The notes under the pieces: generated by a model
What the model was told of the DNA's origin: nothing
Seen by the model: the letters and a program-made list of their open reading frames with translations, nothing else
The model's database searches: none
NCBI GenBank assembly: GCA_020217035.1
Contig: JAIWOG010000107.1
Coordinates: forward strand, 1 to 10,000
Reading direction: 5' to 3'
Source of the DNA: Magnetospirillum sp.
Lineage (GTDB): Bacteria; Pseudomonadota; Alphaproteobacteria; Rhodospirillales; Magnetospirillaceae
Length of the DNA: 10,000 nt
Program-made: the position numbers and the translations under genes
Shown: one piece after another, positions 1 through 6,792 of the stretch
How the letters are laid out: the number at the start of each line of letters is the position of its first letter
Position numbering within the stretch: position 1 is the stretch's first letter

Positions 1-1
1 T

Positions 2-781
2 TCGGCCGAGGCGTTCGACTACGCCTATTCGACGCTGACCACCATGGTGGGATCGTCGTGGCTGGACGCCCAGTCGCTGACATCCAACAACCGGACCCAG
101 GCGGTTACCTGGCCTGACAAGCCCGAGCTTTTCAGTGCCGGCAATTACCAAGTCCAGCTCAACCATTACTTCCTGGGCAACGATTACGCCATCGAACTGA
201 ACGACGGCAGCGGCGTCACCCGCCCCGACCCGTCCACCAGCAAGTTGACCGGCGGCTCGGTGACGGGAACCGCTTACGCCGACCTGACCAACGTCACCAT
301 CACCGGCGACCAGATCACTTTCGACGCCGGCGGCACCACCCATACCGGGACCTTGAAGACCGGTGGTGGTGGCGTGCTGAACGCCTGGGCCTACAACAAC
401 TTCACCTCGTCCAATTCCGACCCCGACCAGAACGCCGCCGAAGTCGCCGCCTTGAAGGCGTCGGCCATGGCCGCCATCGACGACGCCATCGAGCGGGTGC
501 GCATGGCGGAAACCCAGTGGGGCATCGCCGAGGCTCAATTGTCCGGCGCCCTCAACTTCCTGGGGCTGCGCCAAGATCAGGCCAAGGAAGAGTTCGAGCT
601 GAAGTCCAACGAGGTGCTGGACGCCAAGAACGCCGAGTTGCGGGCCGCCAAGACCCGCTATGAATTGTCTGTCAACACGCTGAGCCTGACCAGCGGGCAA
701 GCCAGCAACTTCATCCAGCAGATGTTCATGACCTCGCCCTTCGCCGAGCAGAAAAGCCTGTTCGAAATCATCAGCGGCTGA
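2..781 (+). CDS. C-terminal part of a flagellin-like or other surface protein (5' end outside window)
   Basis: The reading frame is open from the left edge (codons from base 2) to a TGA at 779-781, so only the last 259 residues are visible and the Met at base 44 is probably internal. The first ~130 visible residues are rich in Gly, Thr, Ser, Asn and Asp, with a beta-type pattern and no cysteine. From about residue 145 the chain becomes strongly helical and heptad-like: AAIDDAIERVRMAETQWG, then KSNEVLDAKNAELRAAKTRYE, ending in FIQQMF and a short tail. A variable beta-rich middle followed by a helical C-terminal D0/D1-like region that begins 'AAIDxAI..V' resembles flagellins. The sugar-biosynthesis genes directly downstream fit a glycosylated flagellin locus. 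The resemblance is from memory and weak at the very end, so another secreted or appendage protein is possible. The gene is certain; the function is tentative. Confidence 0.55.
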   Translation, partial: SAEAFDYAYSTLTTMVGSSWLDAQSLTSNNRTQAVTWPDKPELFSAGNYQVQLNHYFLGNDYAIELNDGSGVTRPDPSTSKLTGGSVTGTAYADLTNVTITGDQITFDAGGTTHTGTLKTGGGGVLNAWAYNNFTSSNSDPDQNAAEVAALKASAMAAIDDAIERVRMAETQWGIAEAQLSGALNFLGLRQDQAKEEFELKSNEVLDAKNAELRAAKTRYELSVNTLSLTSGQASNFIQQMFMTSPFAEQKSLFEIISG

Positions 782-853
782 CCATCAGGCCAGGAAATCT
801 TAACTATTCGCCGCGCATGCTGAAGGCCGGATAGAACGTCCGCACCCTGCTGC

Positions 854-857
854 GAGG
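854..857 (+). promoter_or_regulatory. Shine-Dalgarno site supporting the TTG start of the pseB-like gene
   Basis: A GAGG lies six bases before the TTG at 864. No ATG or GTG lies in frame near the first conserved residues of the dehydratase, so this site decides the start. Confidence 0.6.
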
Positions 858-863
858 TTAGCC

Positions 864-1895
864 TTGACCATTCTCAATTCCTTTCGCCACGACATCGGCG
901 ATCGCCTGGACGGCAAGTCCGTGCTGGTCACCGGCGGCACCGGTTCGTTCGGCCGCGAATTCATCCGCACCGTGCTGGCGCAATACAAGGTCGGGCGTCT
1001 GATCGTCTTTTCGCGCGACGAGCAAAAGCATTTCGAGATGCAGCGCGAGTTCCCCGAGGACAAGTATCCGGCCATCCGCTATTTCCTGGGTGACGTGCGT
1101 GACCTGGACCGCCTGAACCGCGCCTTCAAGGGGGTGGATGTGGTCATCCACGCCGCCGCGCAGAAACACGTGCCGCTGGCCGAGTATAACCCCACCGAAT
1201 GCCTGCACACCAATGTCTGGGGCGCCGAGAACGTGGTGCGCGCCGCCATCGACAACAACGTGTCGGCGGTGGTCGCTTTGTCCACCGACAAGGCGGTCAA
1301 CCCGGTCAACCTGTACGGCGCCAGCAAGCTGGCGGCCGAGAAGGTGTTCGTCGCCGCCAACAACATCGCCGGCCGCGCCCATACCCGTTTCTCGGTGGTG
1401 CGCTATGGCAACGTCGTCGGCTCGAAGGGGTCGGTGGTGCCGTTCTACCAGCAATTGCTGGCCCAGGGCGCCGACCACCTGCCGATCACCGATCCGCGCA
1501 TGACCCGCTTCTGGATCACCTTGCAGCAGGGCGTCGACTTCGTGCTGTCGTCCTTCGCCATGATGAAGGGCGGCGAGATCTTCATTCCGAAAATCCCTTC
1601 CATGCGTATACCCGACCTGGCCAAGGCCATGGCGCCCCACCTGCCGCACAAGACCATCGGCATCCGCCCCGGCGAGAAGCTGCACGAGGTGATGGTGGCG
1701 GAAGAGGAATCGCGGACCACCCACGAACTGGACGACCGCTATCTGATCTATCCGGCGCTGTCGTTCTGGACCCAATCCGACCTGCCGGCCGGCGCCAAGG
1801 CGGTGCCCGAGGAATTCCGCTATGCCAGCGACAGCAACGACTGGTGGCTCAGCGACGCCGAGTTGCTGAGCATGATCAGCCGCTCGCTGCTTTAG
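864..1895 (+). CDS. pseB: UDP-N-acetylglucosamine 4,6-dehydratase (inverting), PseB-like
   Basis: This is a soluble extended short-chain dehydrogenase/reductase that should convert UDP-GlcNAc to the 4-keto-6-deoxy sugar, the first step towards pseudaminic acid and related sugars in the cytoplasm. Seen in the 343-residue protein: a Rossmann motif TGGTGSFG at residues 23-30; the segment STDKAVNPVNLYGASK at 140-155 with the T141-D142-K143 triad and Y151/K155; then MTRFWITLQQGVDFV and IGIRPGEKLHEVM, both typical of PseB. Retaining homologues (PglF/FlaA1-type) usually carry Met at the Tyr position, so Y151 favours the 5-inverting PseB type. The length is close to PseB (about 333) and there is no N-terminal membrane domain. 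The start is TTG at 864, backed by GAGG six bases upstream. It follows the surface-protein gene by 82 bases and is followed after 10 bases by an oxidoreductase, so it is probably the first gene of a sugar operon. Confidence 0.92.
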   Translation: MTILNSFRHDIGDRLDGKSVLVTGGTGSFGREFIRTVLAQYKVGRLIVFSRDEQKHFEMQREFPEDKYPAIRYFLGDVRDLDRLNRAFKGVDVVIHAAAQKHVPLAEYNPTECLHTNVWGAENVVRAAIDNNVSAVVALSTDKAVNPVNLYGASKLAAEKVFVAANNIAGRAHTRFSVVRYGNVVGSKGSVVPFYQQLLAQGADHLPITDPRMTRFWITLQQGVDFVLSSFAMMKGGEIFIPKIPSMRIPDLAKAMAPHLPHKTIGIRPGEKLHEVMVAEEESRTTHELDDRYLIYPALSFWTQSDLPAGAKAVPEEFRYASDSNDWWLSDAELLSMISRSLL

Positions 1896-1905
1896 GGATC
1901 AGACG

Positions 1906-2859
1906 ATGATCGCCGTGTTGGGCTTGGGCAGCATCGGCCTGCGCCACGCGGGCAACGCCCTGGCCTTGGGCCAGGCGGTCATCGGCTTCGATCCCAGCCC
2001 GGAGCGCCGCGCCCTGTTGGCGGATAAGGGCGGCACCGTCACCGCCGACCGTGGCCAGGCCATCGCCGCCGCCCGCGCCGTGGTGGTGGCGTCGCCGTCC
2101 GAACACCACATGGACGATTTGCGGGCTTGCCTGGCCGCCGGCCGCCACGTTCTGGTGGAAAAGCCGTTGGCCCATCGTGTCGACGGCTTGGCCGTACTGA
2201 TGGCCGAGGCCGAACAGGCCGGGCTGGTGGTGGCGGTGGCGATGATGCTGCGCCTTCATCCCGCCGTGCGCCGCGCGGCTGAAATCCTGTCCTTGGGCCA
2301 GTTGGGAAAGCCTTTGTGGGGCCGTTTCCTGGCGGCGCTTTACTTGCCCGAATGGCGCCCCGGCCAGGACTGGACCCAAGGATACGCCAACGATCCCAAG
2401 ACCGGCGGCGCTCTGTTCGACTATGTCCATGAAATAGACTTGGCCTGCCACCTGCTGGGACCGGCCCACGTGTTGGCTTCGGTGGCCACCCATACCGGCA
2501 GCATCGGCTTGGCCGCCGAGGACATGGCCGATTTGGTGCTGGACCATGGCGGGGCGCGCTCGTCCATCCACGTGGATTACGTCACCCGTCCACGCCATCG
2601 CTATGGCGAGGTCGCCGGCACCTTGGGGGCGCTGCGCCTCGACCTGGACGGCCGCCGCCTGACTTGGCGGGACACCAGCGGCGCCGTGGTCGAGGACGTC
2701 ACCTATCCCGGTTCCTATGCCGACGATTACGTGGCCGAGATGGCCGCCTTCGTCGCCGCCATCGACCGAGCCGAGCCGCCGCCCTGTTCCGGCGCCCAGG
2801 CGCTGGAGGTTCTTGAAACCCTGATTTCCGCCCGCACCCTTGCCGGATTGCCGTCATGA
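1906..2859 (+). CDS. Gfo/Idh/MocA-family NAD(P)-dependent oxidoreductase
   Basis: A 317-residue protein with both halves of the Gfo/Idh/MocA family. The N-terminus has a Rossmann dinucleotide site, GLGSIG at residues 6-11, followed by the family's EKP motif at 85-87, whose Lys usually helps catalysis. The C-terminal half has TGGALFDYVHEID at 166-178, the D...H..D arrangement that normally lines the substrate pocket. Members oxidise or reduce hydroxyl/keto groups on sugars, inositols and nucleotide sugars; the exact substrate cannot be read here. Placed between a 4,6-dehydratase and a cytidylyltransferase-aminotransferase, it most likely acts on an intermediate of the same sugar pathway, for example by making the keto group that is then aminated (inference). 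The ATG at 1906 is preceded by AGGGA at 1894-1898, which overlaps the stop codon of the previous gene. Its stop overlaps the next start as ATGA. Confidence 0.88.
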   Translation: MIAVLGLGSIGLRHAGNALALGQAVIGFDPSPERRALLADKGGTVTADRGQAIAAARAVVVASPSEHHMDDLRACLAAGRHVLVEKPLAHRVDGLAVLMAEAEQAGLVVAVAMMLRLHPAVRRAAEILSLGQLGKPLWGRFLAALYLPEWRPGQDWTQGYANDPKTGGALFDYVHEIDLACHLLGPAHVLASVATHTGSIGLAAEDMADLVLDHGGARSSIHVDYVTRPRHRYGEVAGTLGALRLDLDGRRLTWRDTSGAVVEDVTYPGSYADDYVAEMAAFVAAIDRAEPPPCSGAQALEVLETLISARTLAGLPS

Positions 2860-4901
2860 CCACCATCGCCATCATCCAGGCCCGCCTGTCCTCCACCCGC
2901 CTGCCCGGCAAGGTGCTGCTGCCCCTGGGCGGCATTCCGGCCCTGCACTGGGTGGCCCGCGCCGCCCAGGCCATTCCCGGCGTGGACAAGGTGGTGGTCG
3001 CCACCTCGGACCAACCCGACGACGACGCAATCGCCGCCTGGGCCAAGCAATCCGGCATCGCCTGCCATCGTGGCCCGCTGGACGACGTGCTGGCCCGCTT
3101 CGCCCTGGCCGCCAGGGCCGAGGGCGCGGACGTCATCCTGCGCCTGACCGGCGATTGCCCGTTGCTGGACCCCCAGGTGTGCGGTCAGGTTCTGGCCCTG
3201 CTGAAGCGCCAGGGGCTGGATTACGCCAGCAACGTCAGCCCGCAGACCTGGCCCGATGGCCTGGATTGCGAAGCCTTGACCCGTGCCGCCCTTGACGCCG
3301 CCATGGCCGAGGCCGCCCCCGGCCCCGAACGCGAACACGTCACCCCCTTCATCCGCGAACGCCGCGACCGCTTCAAGGTGGGCGGCGTGCCCTGCCCGCT
3401 GCCCGGCCTGGAAAGTGAACGCTGGACCCTGGACGAAAGCCGCGACCTGGACTTCCTGACCCAGGTGGTAACCAAACTGCCCGACCCGACCCGCCCGCCG
3501 TCATACCTTGAAGTGCTGGCGGTGTTGGATGCCCATCCGGGGCTGCGTGCCGTCAACGCCCAAATCACCCGCAATGAAGGCGCCGCCAAGTCATGGCGTG
3601 AAGCGCCGCTGCCCACCTTCCTGGGTACCGAACGCACCGAAAGCTGGTTGCGACGGGCGGAAAAGGTCATTCCGCTGGCCAGCCAGACTTTTTCCAAAAG
3701 CCGCATCCAGTACCCGGAAGGCTCGCCCTTGTTCCTGACCCACGGCCAGGGCGGAAGGGTGTGGGACGTTGACGGCAACCGCTATGTGGACATGGTCTGC
3801 GGCCTGCTGCCGGTGGTGCTGGGCTATCAGGACCCCGATGTGGATCAGGCCATCCGCGACCAGTTGGGCCGCGGCATATCCTTCAGCCTGCCCACCCCCT
3901 TGGAAACCGAACTGGCGGAACGGCTGACCCGGCTGATTCCCTGCGCCGAAAGCGTGCGTTACGGCAAGAACGGCACCGACGCCACCAGCGCCGCCATCCG
4001 TCTGGCCCGCGCCTTCACCGGCCGCGACCGCGTCGCCACCTGCGGCTATCACGGCTGGCAGGATTGGTATATCGGCGCCACCACCCGCCACAAGGGCATC
4101 CCGCAAGCGGTGCGCGAGTTGACCCACACATTGCCCTATAACGATCTGGAAGCGGTGGACCGGCTGTTTTCCGCCCATCCGGGCGAATTCGCCGCCCTGA
4201 TCATGGAACCGATGAACGCCGTCGATCCCAAGCCCGGCTATTTGCAGGACTTGAAGGAATTGGTGCATTCCCATGGGGCGCTGTTGGTGTTCGACGAAGT
4301 CATCACCGGCTTCCGCTATGCCGTCGGCGGTGCGCAGTCGATGTTCGGGGTGACCCCCGACCTGGCGTCGTTCGGCAAGGCCATGGGCAACGGCATGCCC
4401 ATTTCCGCCATCGTCGGCCGCGCCGACGTGATGCGGGAAATGGAGGACGTGTTCATTTCCGGCACTTTCGGCGGCGAGGCGCTGTCGCTGGCCGCCGCCA
4501 TCGCCACCATCGACAAGATGGAGCGCCAACCGGTGATCGAGAAACTATGGTCGCTGGGCACCCGTCTGGCCGATGGCGTGGCGCAGCTGACCGCGAAGCA
4601 CGGATTGTCCGACATCATCACCCTGGTGGGCCGGGCGCCGTGGAAGATCATCTCGGTGGTGGACCACCCGACAGCCCGCAAGGAAGCCATCAAGACCCTG
4701 TTCGCCCACCACATGCTGCGTTCCGGCGTGCTGTTCCTGGCCAGCCACAACGTCTGCTACGCCCATGATGACGACGACGTGAACGTGGTGCTGACCGCCT
4801 GGGACCGCGCGCTTTCCGCCGTCGCCGCCGAACTGGCCACCGGCCAGTTGGAAGCCCGCCTGCCCTGCCCGGCGGTGGAACCGGTGTTCAAGGTGAGATA
4901 G
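2856..4901 (+). CDS. Fusion of SpsF-type cytidylyltransferase and class III aminotransferase (GSA-aminomutase-like)
   Basis: This 681-residue protein joins two enzymes. Residues 1 to about 230 match SpsF/KdsB/NeuA-like cytidylyltransferases: IIQARLSSTRLPGK at 6-19 (the CTP-binding loop), RLTGDCPLLDP at 96-106, EREHVTPFI at 158-166, then WTLDESRDLDF. A linker at about 236-258 leads to a fold-type I PLP enzyme of class III (about 262-670), most like glutamate-1-semialdehyde aminomutase: DVDGNRYVDM, NGTDATSAAIRLARA (G373-T374-D375 at the phosphate site), CGYHGW at 396-401, LVFDEVITGF with D480 for the pyridine nitrogen, and FGKAMGNGMP with Schiff-base Lys K508. The first domain should make a CMP-sugar (or other NMP-sugar); the second should aminate a keto/aldehyde sugar or an activated intermediate. 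It is probably not HemL, because of the fusion and the sugar-gene context. The ATG overlaps the upstream stop (ATGA), so translation is probably coupled. Confidence 0.9.
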   Translation: MTTIAIIQARLSSTRLPGKVLLPLGGIPALHWVARAAQAIPGVDKVVVATSDQPDDDAIAAWAKQSGIACHRGPLDDVLARFALAARAEGADVILRLTGDCPLLDPQVCGQVLALLKRQGLDYASNVSPQTWPDGLDCEALTRAALDAAMAEAAPGPEREHVTPFIRERRDRFKVGGVPCPLPGLESERWTLDESRDLDFLTQVVTKLPDPTRPPSYLEVLAVLDAHPGLRAVNAQITRNEGAAKSWREAPLPTFLGTERTESWLRRAEKVIPLASQTFSKSRIQYPEGSPLFLTHGQGGRVWDVDGNRYVDMVCGLLPVVLGYQDPDVDQAIRDQLGRGISFSLPTPLETELAERLTRLIPCAESVRYGKNGTDATSAAIRLARAFTGRDRVATCGYHGWQDWYIGATTRHKGIPQAVRELTHTLPYNDLEAVDRLFSAHPGEFAALIMEPMNAVDPKPGYLQDLKELVHSHGALLVFDEVITGFRYAVGGAQSMFGVTPDLASFGKAMGNGMPISAIVGRADVMREMEDVFISGTFGGEALSLAAAIATIDKMERQPVIEKLWSLGTRLADGVAQLTAKHGLSDIITLVGRAPWKIISVVDHPTARKEAIKTLFAHHMLRSGVLFLASHNVCYAHDDDDVNVVLTAWDRALSAVAAELATGQLEARLPCPAVEPVFKVR

Positions 4902-4932
4902 GGGCGATCAGGCGCGAGGCGCAGCCCGTGCC

Positions 4933-4960
4933 GGACCCGCTCAAACGCCGCGGGGCTTTA
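4933..4960 (+). terminator. Possible weak terminator after the sugar operon
   Basis: In the gap between the converging operons, CCCGC (4936-4940) can pair with GCGGG (4950-4954) across a nine-base loop, with one further G-C pair beyond a mismatch, followed by TTTA. The stem is short and the T tract poor, so termination here is only a possibility. The gap (4902-4966) shows nothing else. Confidence 0.25.
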
Positions 4961-4966
4961 ACAGGA

Positions 4967-5845
4967 TTAGTTCTCGATCCAGCGCTTGTGCAGCCACAGC
5001 CATTGGCCGGGGCGTTCGCGCACCCATTGCCCCAACAAATCGTTGATGGCGGTCATCAGCACCAAGGTGTCGGCGTGGGAATCGCCGGACAGTTGAACCT
5101 CCATGGGCTTCATGATGGTGACGCGGAAATGGGCGCCGCCCAGGCGTTCGACGCGGGCCGGCACCACCGGGCATTTGAAGCGGGCGGCGAAACGTCCCAC
5201 CGCCGGCGCGGTCATGGCGTCGCGGCCCAGGAACGGCACCTTGATGCCGTCATTCATCTTCTGGTCCACCAGCATGCCCAGATGTCCGCCGGCCTTCAGC
5301 AGGGTCATGATCTCGCGCGCCCCTTCCGGGCCCTTGGCGATCTGGCCGCCCGGTGCCGCATGGGCGCGATAGCGACGATAGATCTTTTCCACGAAGGGAT
5401 TGTTGGCCTCGCGGTAGACCAAGGTGATGGGAATGCCTTCCAGCGCCGCCGTGGTGCCGGCCATTTCCCAATTGCCCAGATGGCCGGCGACGAACAGGCC
5501 GGGCTGGCCATCATCGCGCAACAGGTGCAGGTTCTCGCGCCCGATCAACTCGACCCGGTTCTTCATCAGCCAGCCGATATGGGGGAACTCGGCGGCGGTG
5601 CGCCCCAGGTTGTCCCAGACTTCCACGACGATGGCCTCGATCTCGGCCTTGGACTTGTCGGGGAAGGTGCGCCGCAAATTGCGCCGCGCCACGTCCGATA
5701 CCTTCAGCCACGGCCCAACGGAACGCGCCAGCCAACCGCCCAGCCCCGAAGCCCAATCCGCCGGCAAAAACGCGAACAGGCCGATCACCGCGTAAGCGAC
5801 CAAAGCTTCCAGACGATAGCGAAGGTCACGCCCACTCAACGCCAT
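4967..5845 (-). CDS. lpxL: Lipid A late acyltransferase, LpxL/HtrB family
   Basis: A 292-residue member of the LpxL/LpxM (HtrB/MsbB) family, which moves an acyl chain from acyl-ACP onto a primary acyl chain of Kdo-lipid A at the cytoplasmic face of the inner membrane. Seen: an N-terminal hydrophobic segment (about 14-28); NLRRTFPDKS at 56-65, typical of the family; the catalytic H-X4-E motif GHLGNWE with H122 and E127; YREANNP at 144-150; GMLVDQK near 190-196; and the closing RERPGQWLWLHKRW (276-289). The length fits the family (about 290-310). Which acyl chain or position it serves (LpxL or LpxM role) cannot be told, so the symbol marks the family. The ATG at 5845 lies ten bases inside the end of lpxK with only a weak GGA upstream, suggesting translation coupled to lpxK. 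It is the last gene of the - strand operon. Confidence 0.92.
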   Translation of the reverse strand: MALSGRDLRYRLEALVAYAVIGLFAFLPADWASGLGGWLARSVGPWLKVSDVARRNLRRTFPDKSKAEIEAIVVEVWDNLGRTAAEFPHIGWLMKNRVELIGRENLHLLRDDGQPGLFVAGHLGNWEMAGTTAALEGIPITLVYREANNPFVEKIYRRYRAHAAPGGQIAKGPEGAREIMTLLKAGGHLGMLVDQKMNDGIKVPFLGRDAMTAPAVGRFAARFKCPVVPARVERLGGAHFRVTIMKPMEVQLSGDSHADTLVLMTAINDLLGQWVRERPGQWLWLHKRWIEN

Positions 5846-6792
5846 GGCAATTCCATCAGCAATTCATCCAGTCCCGCTTCGTCGTCCCAGGCCAAGGTGA
5901 CAGTCAGCACCCGCACCCGGTCACGCAGTTCGGGCGGCACCCTAACCGCATCCTTGGCCGTGGTCCAGACCTCGAGACCTTGATCCAGGATTTCGGCGAT
6001 CTCGGCCTTGCCATAGGCATGGTGATCCGGAAAGGATTTTTGGCTCGCCACCTGGGCGCCGCATTGGCGCAAGGTGTCGAAGAACTTGGCTGGCCGGCCG
6101 ATGCCGGCGAAGGCCGCCACCTTGGCGCCCTGCAATTGGGCGGCTTCCGGCCCCGGCACCAGCCGGGCCTGCAACACCCGCTTGCCGGCCAGATGACGAC
6201 GCACGCCCACATGGTCGTCCCCCATCAGCACCACCGCCTGGGCGCGGGCCAACCCCTCGGCCACCGTTTCCCGGCACGGCCCGGCGGGGATCACCCGGCC
6301 GTTGCCAAAGCCATAGCCGCCATCCACCACCACCAAGGCCAGATCGTGCCGCAGCGAACCGTTCTGGAAACCGTCATCCATCACCAGAACGCCAGCCCCC
6401 AATTCAGCGGCGGCGATGGCGCCGTCGGGGCGATGCCGCGCCACCCAGGTGGGCCCCTGGGCGGCCAGCAGCAGCGCCTCGTCACCGACCCGGCCAGCAT
6501 TGTGACGGACAGGATCGACCAGACGCGGGCCGGCTTCGGTGCCACCATAGCCGCGGGTCAGGAAATGCGGTTCGCGCCCCATGGCCGACAGCTTGGCCCC
6601 CAGGGCCAAGCAGACCGGGGTCTTTCCGGCGCCGCCGGCGACGATGTTGCCGACACAGACCACCGGCATGGCGGCGTGAAAGCCCTCCCCCCTCAGACGC
6701 TTGTTGCGCCCGCCCCAGGCGTAGAGCCCGGCAAGCGGCGACAACAGCCGGGGCAGCAAGCCGTCCCGGCGCCAGAAATCAGGGGCTTGCAT
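5836..6792 (-). CDS. lpxK: Tetraacyldisaccharide 4'-kinase LpxK
   Basis: LpxK phosphorylates the 4' position of the lipid A disaccharide using ATP, at the inner membrane. The 318-residue protein has the typical LpxK P-loop, GNIVAGGAGKTP, with K57 and T58; then TRGYGG (79-84), VGDE (102-105), the Walker-B-like MDDGFQ (138-143), NGRVIPAGPCRE, FAGIGRP and FPDHHAY, all in family order. The N-terminal segment that usually anchors LpxK is present (about 12-28). I take the ATG at 6792 rather than the TTG one codon upstream, because a GGAGG lies six bases before the ATG but only three before the TTG. The start lies inside the end of waaA (14-base overlap) and the end overlaps the lpxL start by ten bases, so it sits in a tightly coupled lipid A operon. 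Length is normal (about 310-330). Confidence 0.95.
   Translation of the reverse strand: MQAPDFWRRDGLLPRLLSPLAGLYAWGGRNKRLRGEGFHAAMPVVCVGNIVAGGAGKTPVCLALGAKLSAMGREPHFLTRGYGGTEAGPRLVDPVRHNAGRVGDEALLLAAQGPTWVARHRPDGAIAAAELGAGVLVMDDGFQNGSLRHDLALVVVDGGYGFGNGRVIPAGPCRETVAEGLARAQAVVLMGDDHVGVRRHLAGKRVLQARLVPGPEAAQLQGAKVAAFAGIGRPAKFFDTLRQCGAQVASQKSFPDHHAYGKAEIAEILDQGLEVWTTAKDAVRVPPELRDRVRVLTVTLAWDDEAGLDELLMELPWR

Noticed and set aside
782..863. Terminator or promoter between the surface-protein gene and the pseB-like gene.
   Set aside because: No convincing hairpin with T tract and no clear -35/-10 pair were seen; only the GAGG ribosome site is supported.
858..1775. Long - strand open frame of 305 codons opposite the pseB-like gene, and similar ones at 1876-2598, 2727-3338 and 3591-4529.
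   Set aside because: They mirror the codons of well-supported + strand enzymes and have shadow-like composition with no motif.
2856..4901. Annotation of the aminotransferase half as HemL (tetrapyrrole synthesis).
   Set aside because: It resembles HemL but is fused to a CMP-sugar synthase domain and lies in a sugar operon, so a sugar aminotransferase role is more likely.
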